The translations under genes were made by a program, and so were the position numbers. A stretch of DNA of 64,000 nucleotides from Croceibacterium soli (GTDB taxonomy: Bacteria; Pseudomonadota; Alphaproteobacteria; Sphingomonadales; Sphingomonadaceae), in the NCBI RefSeq assembly GCF_009828065.1, contig NZ_WTYK01000002.1, forward strand, positions 186,001-250,000. Direction: 5' to 3'. The notes under the pieces are model-generated. The model saw nothing but the letters and a program-made list of their open reading frames with translations. It was not told the origin of the DNA and did not search any database. Shown in pieces: positions 52,675 to 61,480 of this stretch (its first letter is position 1; every line of letters begins with the position of its first letter).

Positions 52675-53397
52675 ATGTCTGACGGCCGTCTGCTCGAAGG
52701 GAAAGTCGCGCTCGTGACGGGCGCCAGCCGTGGGATCGGCGCGGCAACGGCCAAGGCGCTGGCCGCTGCTGGCGCGCATGTCGTGCTCACCGCCCGCACC
52801 GCGCGCGATCTCGAAGCGGTCGAGGAAGAGATCCACCAGGCAGGCGGCACGGCGACGATCGCGCCGATGGACCTGACCGAAGGCGAATCGATCGCCCGCC
52901 TGGCAGGCGCCGTGGCCGAACGGTGGGACAGGCTGGACGTCCTCGTCATCAACGCGGCGATCCTGCCGGCGCTGACGCCGGTCACCCAGATCGAGCAGAA
53001 GTTCTTCAACCGTGCGCTGACCCTGAACGTGCTGGCGACCCAGGCCCTGCTGAGCAACTTCGATCCCCTGCTCAAGCGCGCTGAGGATGCCCGGGTGATC
53101 GGCCTGACCAGCTCCGTCGGCGCTGAGCCGCGCGCCTATTGGGGCGCTTATGGCGCGACCAAGGCAGCGTTCGACGCGCTGCTCGGCTCCTACGCGCAGG
53201 AAGTCGAGAAGATCTCCGGCGTGCGCGTCGCCATCGTCGATCCCGGCGCGACCCGCACGCAAATGCGCGCGCGGGCCTATCCGGGCGAAGATCCGCAGAC
53301 GGTCAAGCCGCCGGAAGCCGTGGCCGAGCGCATCCTGGCGCTGGTGGCTGAGGACTTCCCGACCGGCCAGCGCATTCGCGTGGAAGCAACCGCTTAA
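52675..53397 (+). CDS. Short-chain dehydrogenase/reductase
   Basis: 240 residues, classical SDR fold: nucleotide motif TGASRGIG, NAAILPA (NAG-like), catalytic Ser in TSSVGA and YGATK as the YxxxK pair (Tyr about 155). Basic residues after beta-2 (TARTARDL) suggest NADP. Substrate unknown; similar SDRs follow purF in sphingomonads as I recall. Start two bases after the purF stop, so co-translated. Confidence 0.85.
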   Translation: MSDGRLLEGKVALVTGASRGIGAATAKALAAAGAHVVLTARTARDLEAVEEEIHQAGGTATIAPMDLTEGESIARLAGAVAERWDRLDVLVINAAILPALTPVTQIEQKFFNRALTLNVLATQALLSNFDPLLKRAEDARVIGLTSSVGAEPRAYWGAYGATKAAFDALLGSYAQEVEKISGVRVAIVDPGATRTQMRARAYPGEDPQTVKPPEAVAERILALVAEDFPTGQRIRVEATA

Positions 53398-53483
53398 CCA
53401 CACCTGCAAAGCTCCCGGTAAGCAAATCGGCACATCCTCTCGCGCACGGAAGCATCATTACGATGCGATGCGAGGGACTCAGG

Positions 53484-53822
53484 ATGAGCTTGCACAACGT
53501 GGTAGGCCGCTACGAAATCGCAGCCCAGGAAGACCGCAGCGCGCCGCGCACCAGGCTGGCCATCCGCGCGCAACTGCGCCAATCGGGCGGGCGCCCGTTC
53601 CAGACGATCGTCAACGATCTCTCGCTGTCAGGCTTCTCGGCGACGTCCGTCGGCCGCATGCACGTCGGCACCGTGTGCTGGCTGACGCTGCCGGGGCTCG
53701 AAGCGCTGCAGGCGGAAGTGATCTGGTGGGAAGACAGCCTCTGCGGCTGCGCCTTCGCCAGCATGCTCAGCTCCATCGTCCATGACAATGTGATCGCCCG
53801 CTATCGCGCCGGCGAGATCTAG
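53484..53822 (+). CDS. PilZ domain protein
   Basis: 112 residues, a single PilZ domain binding cyclic di-GMP. The two binding motifs are APRTRLAIRAQLR (RxxxR) and NDLSLSGFSA (NxSxxG), with the following strand AEVIWWEDSLCGCAF. ATG at 53484 has GAGGGA upstream; ATG at 53463 is in frame. No output domain, so it acts through protein contact. One base separates its stop from the convergent cfa stop. Confidence 0.85.
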   Translation: MSLHNVVGRYEIAAQEDRSAPRTRLAIRAQLRQSGGRPFQTIVNDLSLSGFSATSVGRMHVGTVCWLTLPGLEALQAEVIWWEDSLCGCAFASMLSSIVHDNVIARYRAGEI

Positions 53823-53823
53823 G

Positions 53824-55056
53824 TCAAGCTTTCACCAGCGTAGCCTGACTTACCGTGATCCCGCCGCCGCGGAAGCCACCTTCGCAGTACATCAGGTAGA
53901 ACCGCCAGAGATTGCGGAAGCGCTGGTCGAACCCGGCGGGCAGGCGCCCTTCGCGCGCCGCGGTGTCGAAGTTCTCGCGCCAGGCCTTGAGCGTCTCGGC
54001 ATAGTCGATGGCGAAATCCTCCTGGTCCTCCCAAGAGAGCCCCCGGGCTTCGGCCAGGGCGCGAAACTCGCTGGTCTTGATCAGCAGGCCGCCGGGGAAC
54101 ACGTAAGCCTGGATGAAGTCGGCGTTGCGGGCGTACCCCTCGAACAGCTCCTCGCGCATGGCGATGAACTGGATCGCCGCGCGCCCGCCGGGCTTCAGGT
54201 TACGGGCCAGACAGTCCATGAACGTCGGCCAGTATTCGCGGCCGAGCGCCTCGACCATCTCCACGCTGACGACCGCGTCGTACTGGCCGGAGGTGTCGCG
54301 ATAGTCCTGCTTGCGGAAGTCGATCCCGGGGTGGCGCTCGCGGCACCAGGCCAGTTGCTCGTCCGACAGGCTGATCGCCGTGACGGCACTGCCTTGCCCG
54401 GCGAAGGCATTGCTCAGCCCGCCCCAGCCGCAACCGATCTCGAGCAGCGTCTCCGGCGTTCCGAGCCGCTCGGCCAGCCGCGCCCACTTGTGCTTCTGCG
54501 CCGCCTCCAGCCCATCCTCGCCGACGCGGTACGCGCTCGAATAGCTCATCGTCGGGTCGAGCCAGGCGGCGTAGAAGTCGTTGCCGAGATCGTAGTGCAG
54601 GTGGATGTTCTTCTCGGCCCCAGCGCGGGTATTGCGGTTGAGCCAGTGCGCGAAGCGCGCCGCGAGCCGGAACACGCCCTTGGCCCGGCCGATCTCCCCC
54701 AGACTTTCCCCGTTCGCCATGAACAGCGCGAAAAGCTGCACCGGATCGGGGCTCGTCCACTCCCCCGCCTCCCAGGCCTGGTACCAGCCGACCGAACCGC
54801 CGGTCGTCAGCCGCAGCAGCGCGCGCCATTCGCGCACCTCGATCTCTGCCGCGAACCCTTCGGCCCGTCCGCCGAGCAGGCGCGTCGAACCGTCCGGCAG
54901 CCTGGCGACGATGGATCCTTGTCGCAGCCCAGCGTCGATCCGATCGACCAGCTTGTGGAAGCCGCCCGCGAACATCCGCGACACGATCCCCGGCGCCATG
55001 CCGAATCGCCGGCCGGCTTCGAGCAGCACCCCGCCCCGTGCAACCTCCCTGTTCAT
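53824..55056 (-). CDS. Cyclopropane-fatty-acyl-phospholipid synthase family protein
   Basis: 410 residues. N-terminal lipid-binding part (about 1-125) and a SAM methyltransferase core with LEIGCGWGGLS near residue 195, HLHYDLGNDFYAAWLDPTM just before, and conserved SVEMVEALG and FIQAYVFPGG. Makes cyclopropane rings, or methylated relatives, on membrane lipids. ATG at 55056 fits family length; the frame extends upstream through the divergent PAP2 promoter region. No flavin-dependent neighbour is present. Confidence 0.9.
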   Translation of the reverse strand: MNREVARGGVLLEAGRRFGMAPGIVSRMFAGGFHKLVDRIDAGLRQGSIVARLPDGSTRLLGGRAEGFAAEIEVREWRALLRLTTGGSVGWYQAWEAGEWTSPDPVQLFALFMANGESLGEIGRAKGVFRLAARFAHWLNRNTRAGAEKNIHLHYDLGNDFYAAWLDPTMSYSSAYRVGEDGLEAAQKHKWARLAERLGTPETLLEIGCGWGGLSNAFAGQGSAVTAISLSDEQLAWCRERHPGIDFRKQDYRDTSGQYDAVVSVEMVEALGREYWPTFMDCLARNLKPGGRAAIQFIAMREELFEGYARNADFIQAYVFPGGLLIKTSEFRALAEARGLSWEDQEDFAIDYAETLKAWRENFDTAAREGRLPAGFDQRFRNLWRFYLMYCEGGFRGGGITVSQATLVKA

Positions 55057-55154
55057 CGTGCGAATATGCGCGAGGCACGGCCCCTCGGCAAGTGCGGCAC
55101 AGTGCATAGGCTGGGCGGAGGAACAGCCCGCCCGGCAGGAGGTTTCTTCCCGAG

Positions 55155-55919
55155 ATGACTCTTCCCCAGCAAACCGTGAACCTGCCAAGCCGCGGCTGGC
55201 GTATCGATCCTCGCAAGGCGCTCGCCGTCTCGGCCTTGTGCTGGGCTGGGTTCGCGATACTGGTGGTCCTCGTCGTCACCGACAACGGGCGCGGCTTCGA
55301 CCAGACCGGGCTGATGTTCTGGCGCTACGGCGACGGGCTGGAGCCGAGGGGACCCGAGTGGCTGCTTGAGGCGGTGCGGGACGTGACCGCGCTCGGCGGC
55401 GTCCTGCTGCGCAACCTCGTCGCCCTCGGCGCCGTTGCCGCGCTCCTGTTCCTGCGCCTCCGGCGGGAGGCGGTTCTGATGGTCCTGACGGTCGCCGGCG
55501 CCTGGCTGGTCGGGTACGGGATCAAGCTCCTCGTCGGGCGAGAGCGCCCCGAGATCGTGCCGCACCTCACCGACGCGGGCGGCGCCAGCTTCCCGAGCGG
55601 GCACAGCTTCAATGCGGCGGTGGTCTACATCGCCATCGCGCTCGCCTTCGCGACCATGAGCAGCCGCCAGTCGGTGCGCTTCACCGTCATCGGCGCGGCA
55701 GTGATCCTGAGCATGGCTATCGCCTGGAGCCGCGTCTGGCTCGGCGTTCACTTCCCGAGCGACGTCGCCGCGGGCTGGCTCGGCGGCGCCGGGTGGGCAT
55801 TCATGGCCGCGGCGCTGCTGCGGCGCCCGGCCGACCGGACCGCGGACGCAGCGGAACCGCAGCTCGACAAAGTCAGCCCGAAGGAGAGCGACAGTCCGAT
55901 GCCGGCAGGACCACGCTGA
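55155..55919 (+). CDS. PAP2 family membrane phosphatase
   Basis: 254 residues, about six membrane helices. The three phosphatase motifs are complete: KLLVGRERP, PSGHSFNAAV and SRVWLGVHFPSDVAAG. Likely dephosphorylates lipid phosphates such as undecaprenyl pyrophosphate or phosphatidic acid. Its C-terminal 16 codons overlap the end of the convergent hydrolase gene by 47 bases. Divergent from cfa with 98 bases between. Confidence 0.88.
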   Translation: MTLPQQTVNLPSRGWRIDPRKALAVSALCWAGFAILVVLVVTDNGRGFDQTGLMFWRYGDGLEPRGPEWLLEAVRDVTALGGVLLRNLVALGAVAALLFLRLRREAVLMVLTVAGAWLVGYGIKLLVGRERPEIVPHLTDAGGASFPSGHSFNAAVVYIAIALAFATMSSRQSVRFTVIGAAVILSMAIAWSRVWLGVHFPSDVAAGWLGGAGWAFMAAALLRRPADRTADAAEPQLDKVSPKESDSPMPAGPR

Positions 55920-56787
55920 ACCGGTCGCCCCCGCGCGAGGCGAAGCGCGCATCGCCCAGCAGCCACGACCCGTCGGGCTGGCGCCGAACGAACGGCGCCC
56001 GCGACCAGAAGAGGAACGCATCGGCGCGTGGGTCGCGGCTGCGAACCGCCGCAAGGTCGCAGCGTTCCAGCGGGACATCGCCCACTCGCTCGCCACCGAC
56101 CCGCCAGATGCCGTCGCCGTCCCCGGTGATCATCTCGCGCCGCCAGAACTCCAGCGGCACTTCGCTAGCAATCGCCACCTCGGGATAAGGCTCGCTCGTC
56201 AGCGCGCGCTGTTCTGCCGCCCAGGTGATGGCGCCGTTCACTCCCATGTAGAGCACAGCCGCCGCCAGAGCCACGCGAGCGGGCCGCTGCCAGCCAACTG
56301 TCGCCCGCTTCTCCCGCCGCAGCGAAAGCCATGTGGCGAGGCCCAGGCCGATCCACAGCCAGAGGTCGATGATGAACAGCACGTCGCCATAGAACCACTC
56401 GCTGGAGAACGGTTCGAGGAAGCGGATGCCGTAGTTGTTCATCCAGTCGAGCGCCGGATGAGTCAGGCAGGCGATGAAGGAGAGCGCATAAAGCCAGCCG
56501 AAATGCACCGGCAGCCGCCCCTCCGGCCGATTGCCGCGCTTCGCCTGCCAGCGGTCGTAGAGCCAGAGAATGCCGGCGAGCACCAGCGGCAGCAGCACCC
56601 AGGCGATCGGCCCGTGCGTCAGCCCCCGCCGCATCGCGAGGCTCTCGATCCCATAGACCGTGCAGGCCGCATCGACGTCCGGAAGGTTCGCGCCGATGAT
56701 CAGCGCCGGCATCGCCAGCCCCGTCTTCCGCTTCAGCCCCGCCTGCCCGAGCAGCGCCCCGACAAGGCTATGCGTTAGATTGTCCAT
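55873..56787 (-). CDS. YdjM/LexA-regulated-type membrane-bound metal-dependent hydrolase
   Basis: 304 residues. N-terminal metal-binding membrane domain (MDNLTHSLVGALLGQAG, with His/Asp residues in NLPDVDAACTVYG, RRGLTHGPIAW and LTHPALDWMNNYG) followed by a C-terminal region with WRREMITGDGDGIWRV of unknown fold. Members are often called LexA-binding or YdjM; catalytic activity is not proven. The end overlaps PAP2 by 47 bases. Confidence 0.8.
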   Translation of the reverse strand: MDNLTHSLVGALLGQAGLKRKTGLAMPALIIGANLPDVDAACTVYGIESLAMRRGLTHGPIAWVLLPLVLAGILWLYDRWQAKRGNRPEGRLPVHFGWLYALSFIACLTHPALDWMNNYGIRFLEPFSSEWFYGDVLFIIDLWLWIGLGLATWLSLRREKRATVGWQRPARVALAAAVLYMGVNGAITWAAEQRALTSEPYPEVAIASEVPLEFWRREMITGDGDGIWRVGGERVGDVPLERCDLAAVRSRDPRADAFLFWSRAPFVRRQPDGSWLLGDARFASRGGDRFSVVLPASDCRSPSG

Positions 56788-56884
56788 CCGCTCAGTTCAC
56801 ACCGCCCCATGTCACGATGCCGCGCAGATGGCACAAGTTCACGGCTGTAGGACAGAGCTTTTCGTCGCACCGAGATAAGGAGTT

Positions 56885-57027
56885 TCTCACACGAAGACAC
56901 CAAGGCCTCACCCGTTCGTGGTGAGCTTGTCGAACCACGGCTAGCACCGCGCTCCCGTCCTTCGACAAGCTCAGGAGAACGGAGGGGGATGCAATCTTCT
57001 TAGCGCCTTCGCGCCTTTGCGTGAGAA
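56885..57027. repeat. Nested repeat: family A pair inside a family B dyad
   Basis: Outer family B arms TCTCACACGAAGACACCAAG (56885) and CGCGCCTTTGCGTGAGAA (to 57027) enclose a complete family A inverted pair (56911-56982; loop 15 bases). Fills the 249-base gap between the YdjM-type and korB genes. Confidence 0.8.
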
Positions 57028-57036
57028 TAAAAAAGA

Positions 57037-58122
57037 TCAGGCTCGGCCCTGCGTCTCCGGGTTGCCGCCCTGGCCGGGAACGCGCGTGCCGATGGGGTCC
57101 TGGGCGGTGCCGGGCACCGTCCAGGTTTGGCCTTTGGCGAGCAGCTTGGCAAGGTTCGCTTCCTTGCCGGCGCTCGCCTTGGTGCGCTCCTCGATCACCG
57201 CGCTTTCGAAAGTCGGGCGCGGATCGTCGTAGAGGACGCCGAGGGCCATCGGGAACGGGCCGAACGGCAGTTCGATCAGCATGTGGGCGATCGACCGGTT
57301 CTTGACGTTGTGCACCAGCACGCCGGCCGCCTGCCAGTCGCCGTCCACCACGTCGACGACCTTCAGCTCGAGCGCATCCCGGTCGAGCGAGATGCCCTTG
57401 GTGCCCTTGGCGAACAGCATCGGCTCGCCGTCCGCCAGCCAGAGCTGCTGGTCCTCGGCGCCCTTGGGCGCGGCGAAGTCGTTGAACACGTCCTTGTTGT
57501 AGACGATGCAGTTCTGGAAGATCTCGATGAACGCCGCGCCCTGGTGAGCGTGGGCCGCCTTGAGCACGTCCGGCAGGTTCTTCGACACGTCGAAGCCGCG
57601 GGCCACGAAGCGGGCACCGGCGCCGAGCGCGAACGCGCACGGGTTCGTCGGCCGATCGACCGAGCCGAGCGGGGTCGAAGGTGTGCGCGTGCCGATCCGG
57701 CTGGTCGGCGAGTACTGGCCTTTGGTGAGGCCGTAGATCTCGTTGTTGAACAGCAGGATCTGCAGGTTCACGTTCCGACGCAGCACGTGCATCAGGTGGT
57801 TGCCGCCGATCGACAGCCCGTCACCGTCGCCGGTGACCATCCACACGTCGAGCTCCGGATTGGCCAGCTTGATGCCGGTGGCAAACGCCGGGGCGCGCCC
57901 GTGGATCGTGTGGAAGCCGTAGCTCTCCACATAATACGGGAAGCGGCTGGAGCAGCCGATGCCGGAGACGAACACGGTCTTCGCCGGGTTCGCGCCGAGT
58001 TGCGGCAGCGTACGCTGCACGGCCTTGAGGATCGCGTAGTCGCCGCAGCCGGGGCACCAGCGAACTTCCTGGTCGGTTTCCCAGTCCTTCAGCGTGGTCT
58101 GGATGGGGGTCATGTCGTTCAT
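57037..58122 (-). CDS. korB: 2-oxoacid:ferredoxin oxidoreductase beta subunit (2-oxoglutarate type)
   Basis: 361 residues. ThDP-binding subunit: RWCPGCGDYAILKAVQ, GIGCSSRFPYYVESYGFHT, MVTGDGDGLSIGGNHLMH and NNEIYGLTKGQYSPTS. The four Cys near the N-terminus and GIGCSS would hold a [4Fe-4S] cluster. Together with KorA it forms acyl-CoA from a 2-oxo acid, passing electrons to ferredoxin; 2-oxoglutarate is the likely substrate from the alphaproteobacterial context. ATGA overlap with korA. The 10 bases downstream separate it from the nested repeat. Confidence 0.9.
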   Translation of the reverse strand: MNDMTPIQTTLKDWETDQEVRWCPGCGDYAILKAVQRTLPQLGANPAKTVFVSGIGCSSRFPYYVESYGFHTIHGRAPAFATGIKLANPELDVWMVTGDGDGLSIGGNHLMHVLRRNVNLQILLFNNEIYGLTKGQYSPTSRIGTRTPSTPLGSVDRPTNPCAFALGAGARFVARGFDVSKNLPDVLKAAHAHQGAAFIEIFQNCIVYNKDVFNDFAAPKGAEDQQLWLADGEPMLFAKGTKGISLDRDALELKVVDVVDGDWQAAGVLVHNVKNRSIAHMLIELPFGPFPMALGVLYDDPRPTFESAVIEERTKASAGKEANLAKLLAKGQTWTVPGTAQDPIGTRVPGQGGNPETQGRA

Positions 58123-60116
58123 TGGTCTTCCCCGCTTTGCGGCGAGCGCTTGTTCTTGAGCGATCCGTCGTCGTGGCCAGACTCCGCCACCGGCAACTGC
58201 GCCAGGTTGGCGGCAACCTCGCCGCCTTCGTTGCCGGCGACATCGTCGAAGTACTTGCCGATGGCCGCTTCCAGTTCCGCGATCTGGAACGGCTGGCCGC
58301 TGGTCTTGGTCAGGCTTTCCACGTCGATGAAGAGCTGGTCGCGCAGCACGGTCTTGAACTGGCCGGTGTTCATCTCCGGCACGAGCACGCGGTCGAAGCC
58401 GCTCAGCAGCTCGCCCAGGTTCTTCGGCAGCGGCCAGATGTGGCGCACGTGGATGTGGCTGACTTTCTTGCCCTTTTCGCGCCAACGGCGGACCGCCTGG
58501 CGGATCGGGCCGTAAGTGCTGCCCCAGCCCACGACCGCCAGCTCACCGGTCTCGTCACCCAGGGAGACTTCCTGGTCCGGCACCATGATCTCGTCGATCT
58601 TGGCCTTGCGGGCGTCGGTCATCACCTGGTGGTTGTCGGGCGAATAGTCGATGTTGCCGGTCTCGACGTGCTTCTCGATCCCGCCGACGCGGTGCATCAG
58701 GCCGGGCGTGCCGGGCTTGATCCACGGACGCGCGCCCTTGTCGTCGCGCTTGTAGGGCAGCAGCGTGTCGCCCCCCTTTGCATCTTTGGCATTCTTCTCC
58801 TGCAGGAACTTCGCGGGGAACGGCGCGAAGGCGCTGGGATCGGGCACTTTCCACGGCTCGGCGGCATTGGCGATATAGCCGTCGGTCAACAGCATGACCG
58901 GGGTCATGTACTGCACCGCGATGCGGCAGGCCTCGATCGCCACTTCGAACGCGTCGCCCGGCGAACGGGCGGCGATCACCGGCATCGGCGCGTCGCCGTT
59001 GCGGCCGTAGACAGCTTGGTAGAGATCGCTCTGCTCGGTCTTGGTCGGCAGGCCCGTCGAAGGCCCACCGCGCTGGCTGTTGACGATCACCAGCGGCAGC
59101 TCGACCATGATCGCCAGGCCCATCGCCTCGCCCTTCAGCGCGATGCCCGGGCCGGAGGAGCTGGTGACGCCGAGCTGGCCGGCATAGGACGCGCCGATCG
59201 CGGCGCAGATCGCGGCGATCTCGTCTTCCGCCTGGAAAGTCGTGACGCCGAATTCCTTCAGCCGCGCCAGGTGGTGCAGGATCGCGCTGGCCGGTGTGAT
59301 CGGGTAGCCGCCGAAGAACATCGGCAGCTCCGCGAGTTGCGCGCCGGCGACGAGGCCGAGCGAGACGCTCTCCGCCCCGGTGATCGTGCGGTAGGTGCCC
59401 GGTTCCTGCTCGGCGGCCGGGATATGGGTCTTCTTCAGCGGGCCCGAGATCTCCGCCGTCTCGCCATAGGCATGGCCCGCATTGAGCGCGGCGATGTTGG
59501 CTTGCGCGATTTCCGGCTTGTTCTTGAACTTAGCGTTGAGCCAGTCGATCAGCGGCTGGCGGTCACGGTCGAACATCCACAGCGCCAGGCCGAGCGTCCA
59601 CATGTTCTTGCTGCGGAGCGCTTCCTTGTTGCCGAGGCCGAAGGGCTTCACGGCTTCCAGGGTGAGCGCGCTGATGTCGAACGCGAGCACGTCCCACTTG
59701 GCGAGGCTGCCGTCCTCAATCGGGTTGGTCTGGTACTTCGCCTTCTCGAGATTGCGCTTCGAGAACTCGCCGGTGTCGGCGATGATGAGGCCGCCGGGCT
59801 TGAGCGCCGCGAGGTTCACCTTCAGAGCGGCCGGGTTCATCGCCACCAGCACGTCGGGCGCGTCGCCCGCGGTGTTGATCTGGCGGCTGCCGAAGTTGAT
59901 CTGGAACGCCGAGACGCCGAACAGCGTGCCCTGCGGCGCGCGGATCTCCGCCGGAAAGTCAGGGAACGTGGCAAGGTCGTTGCCGGCGAGCGCGGTCGAG
60001 AGCGTGAACTGGCCCCCGGTCAGTTGCATGCCGTCGCCGCTGTCGCCGGCAAAGCGGACGACCACTGCTTCGGGAGTCTGGGTGTCGGCCGTGCGTTCGA
60101 CCGTCTGGGTAGCCAT
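58119..60116 (-). CDS. korA: 2-oxoacid:ferredoxin oxidoreductase alpha subunit (gamma-alpha fusion)
   Basis: 665 residues joining a gamma domain (about 15-200: VRFAGDSGDGMQLTGGQF, the CoA-related DVLVAMNPAAL) to an alpha domain (TFQAEDEIAAICAAIGASYA, SSSGPGIALKGEAMGLAIMV) and a C-terminal domain (ELAVVGWGSTYGPIRQAV). Fusion order matches the KorA of aerobic bacteria. Operon korA-korB. The product could be pyruvate-specific; 2-oxoglutarate is preferred by similarity. Confidence 0.9.
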   Translation of the reverse strand: MATQTVERTADTQTPEAVVVRFAGDSGDGMQLTGGQFTLSTALAGNDLATFPDFPAEIRAPQGTLFGVSAFQINFGSRQINTAGDAPDVLVAMNPAALKVNLAALKPGGLIIADTGEFSKRNLEKAKYQTNPIEDGSLAKWDVLAFDISALTLEAVKPFGLGNKEALRSKNMWTLGLALWMFDRDRQPLIDWLNAKFKNKPEIAQANIAALNAGHAYGETAEISGPLKKTHIPAAEQEPGTYRTITGAESVSLGLVAGAQLAELPMFFGGYPITPASAILHHLARLKEFGVTTFQAEDEIAAICAAIGASYAGQLGVTSSSGPGIALKGEAMGLAIMVELPLVIVNSQRGGPSTGLPTKTEQSDLYQAVYGRNGDAPMPVIAARSPGDAFEVAIEACRIAVQYMTPVMLLTDGYIANAAEPWKVPDPSAFAPFPAKFLQEKNAKDAKGGDTLLPYKRDDKGARPWIKPGTPGLMHRVGGIEKHVETGNIDYSPDNHQVMTDARKAKIDEIMVPDQEVSLGDETGELAVVGWGSTYGPIRQAVRRWREKGKKVSHIHVRHIWPLPKNLGELLSGFDRVLVPEMNTGQFKTVLRDQLFIDVESLTKTSGQPFQIAELEAAIGKYFDDVAGNEGGEVAANLAQLPVAESGHDDGSLKNKRSPQSGEDQ

Positions 60117-60263
60117 GTGCGGGTCCTGTTCGCCCTTTGGGCGCTGTCATCCAATATGGCAGTGCGAGGTAGGTCCCCCTCCCCGCCCCCGCAATCAAGT
60201 TTTTCTGTCGCGAACGAAAAATGCCGATGGAACCCGTCGCGGCCGGCCCCTATTCCGATGCGC

Positions 60264-60752
60264 ATGAGCGACAGGGACCCGACACAATACCGCCTTTGCG
60301 TTGGCGTGATGCTGGTGAATGGCGAGGGCAAAGCCTTCGTCGGCAAGCGGATCGACAACAAGGAAGGCGATTTCTGGCAAATGCCGCAAGGCGGCGTCGA
60401 CCCGGGCGAGGACCCTGGCGACGCGGTGCTGCGCGAGCTGTGGGAAGAGACCGGAGCGAGCGCAGAGCACGTCCAGGTGATCGCCCGCCTGCCGGAGGAG
60501 CTGTTCTACGACCTGCCGGACAACCTGAAAGGCAAGCTCTGGGGCGGCCGCTACATCGGCCAGCGCCAGGCCTGGTACCTCGCCCGCTTCACCGGCACCG
60601 ACGCCGCCATCGACCTCGAAGCCCACGACCCGCCGGAGTTCTGCGAGTTCAAATGGGTCGAGCCCGCCCTGCTGCCGGAGCTGATCGTCCCCTTCAAGCG
60701 GGAGGTCTACGCCGCGGTGGTCGCGGAGTTCGAGAGCCAACTCGGATCATAA
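60264..60752 (+). CDS. rppH: RNA pyrophosphohydrolase (Nudix)
   Basis: 162 residues. Removes pyrophosphate from mRNA 5' ends, starting decay. N-terminus YRLCVGVMLVNGEGKAFVG and KEGDFWQMPQGG match RppH; Nudix box GGVDPGEDPGDAVLRELW then EETGA is complete. ATG at 60264; ATG at 60258 two codons upstream is also in frame. Divergent from korA. A family C repeat begins at its last stop base. Confidence 0.92.
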   Translation: MSDRDPTQYRLCVGVMLVNGEGKAFVGKRIDNKEGDFWQMPQGGVDPGEDPGDAVLRELWEETGASAEHVQVIARLPEELFYDLPDNLKGKLWGGRYIGQRQAWYLARFTGTDAAIDLEAHDPPEFCEFKWVEPALLPELIVPFKREVYAAVVAEFESQLGS

Positions 60753-60867
60753 AATCCTCCCCTGCAAGGGGAGGGGGACCGCCGAAGGCGGTGGAGGGGT
60801 GTAACCGTTAGCCGGGACACCCCTCCGTCAGCCCTGCGGGCTGCCACCTCCCCTTCCAGGGGAGGAT
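60752..60867. repeat. Repeat family C, copy 3
   Basis: 116-base dyad with arms AAATCCTCCCCTGCAAGGGG and CCCCTTCCAGGGGAGGAT; inner arms GGTGGAGGGGTGT / ACACCCCTCC. It starts on the last base of the rppH stop codon. Copies 1 and 2 lie 9-14 bases after stops of other plus-strand genes. Confidence 0.85.
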
Positions 60868-60883
60868 CGACCAACCCCCATCA

Positions 60884-60905
60884 TCATTCCCGCCAAAGCG
60901 GGAAT
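60884..60905. repeat. Family D half-unit
   Basis: TTCCCGCCAAAGCGGGAA palindrome with TCA/AT flanks lies 5 bases before the minus-strand stop of the TPR gene. As RNA it can form a short hairpin beyond that stop. Confidence 0.6.
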
Positions 60906-60909
60906 CCAC

Positions 60910-61413
60910 TCAGTTCTGCGTCACCACCGTATCGGGCATGATCGCCTCGGCGGTCAGCGTCGCCGGCTTCGGCCCGCGCTCAAGCGCCGCAGCCAGCTGC
61001 TGCGTTTCGCTGCACGAGGCACCGCACAGCGATTGAAGCTGCGAAAGCTTGCGCCGGGCTTTCTCGATGGCGCCCTTCTCCACCAAGGCCTCGCCCTCGC
61101 CGGAAATCGCCGCGAGGTTCCCAGGGTCACGCTCCAAAGCACCGCGATAGTAGTGGATCGCCTTGCCCTGCAGCCCTTGGCGGCGAGCGGCCTCGGCCAG
61201 TTCCACGTAGATTGCCGTGTGGCCGGGATCGATCGCCAGGGCGGCTTCGAAGCTGTCGATCGCCTCGTTGATCTGACCGGCGGCGAGCTGGCTCTTGCCC
61301 TGCGCGGCCAGGGCCGCTGAGCGCGGGTCCGGCTCTCGCTCCGCACCCTGGCTTACGCTGGCGGTGACCGCCACCAGAAGCGAAAGGGCAATTGCTGCGG
61401 GGGCATAACGCAT
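60910..61413 (-). CDS. Periplasmic TPR-repeat protein
   Basis: 167 residues: signal peptide (YAPAAIALSLLVAVTASVSQG), then two clear TPRs (AAGQINEAIDSFEAALAIDP and GLQGKAIHYYRGALERDPGN) and a C-terminal stretch with two Cys (SLCGASC). ATG at 61413 with AAGGAG 6 bases upstream was chosen over ATG at 61437. Protein-interaction role inferred; partner unknown. Similar small TPR proteins are found near pilus or division genes, but that context is absent here. Confidence 0.75.
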   Translation of the reverse strand: MRYAPAAIALSLLVAVTASVSQGAEREPDPRSAALAAQGKSQLAAGQINEAIDSFEAALAIDPGHTAIYVELAEAARRQGLQGKAIHYYRGALERDPGNLAAISGEGEALVEKGAIEKARRKLSQLQSLCGASCSETQQLAAALERGPKPATLTAEAIMPDTVVTQN

Positions 61414-61480
61414 CACGTACTCCTTGAGCGCGGGCATCCGGGCTGGTCCTGTGCCTGCCATCATCACGCGCCCATCGCTA

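Noticed and set aside
58122-60752. Plus-strand open frame of 876 codons running through korA into rppH
   Set aside because: Only the final 162 codons match a family (RppH). The upstream part is antisense to conserved korA and is a shadow.
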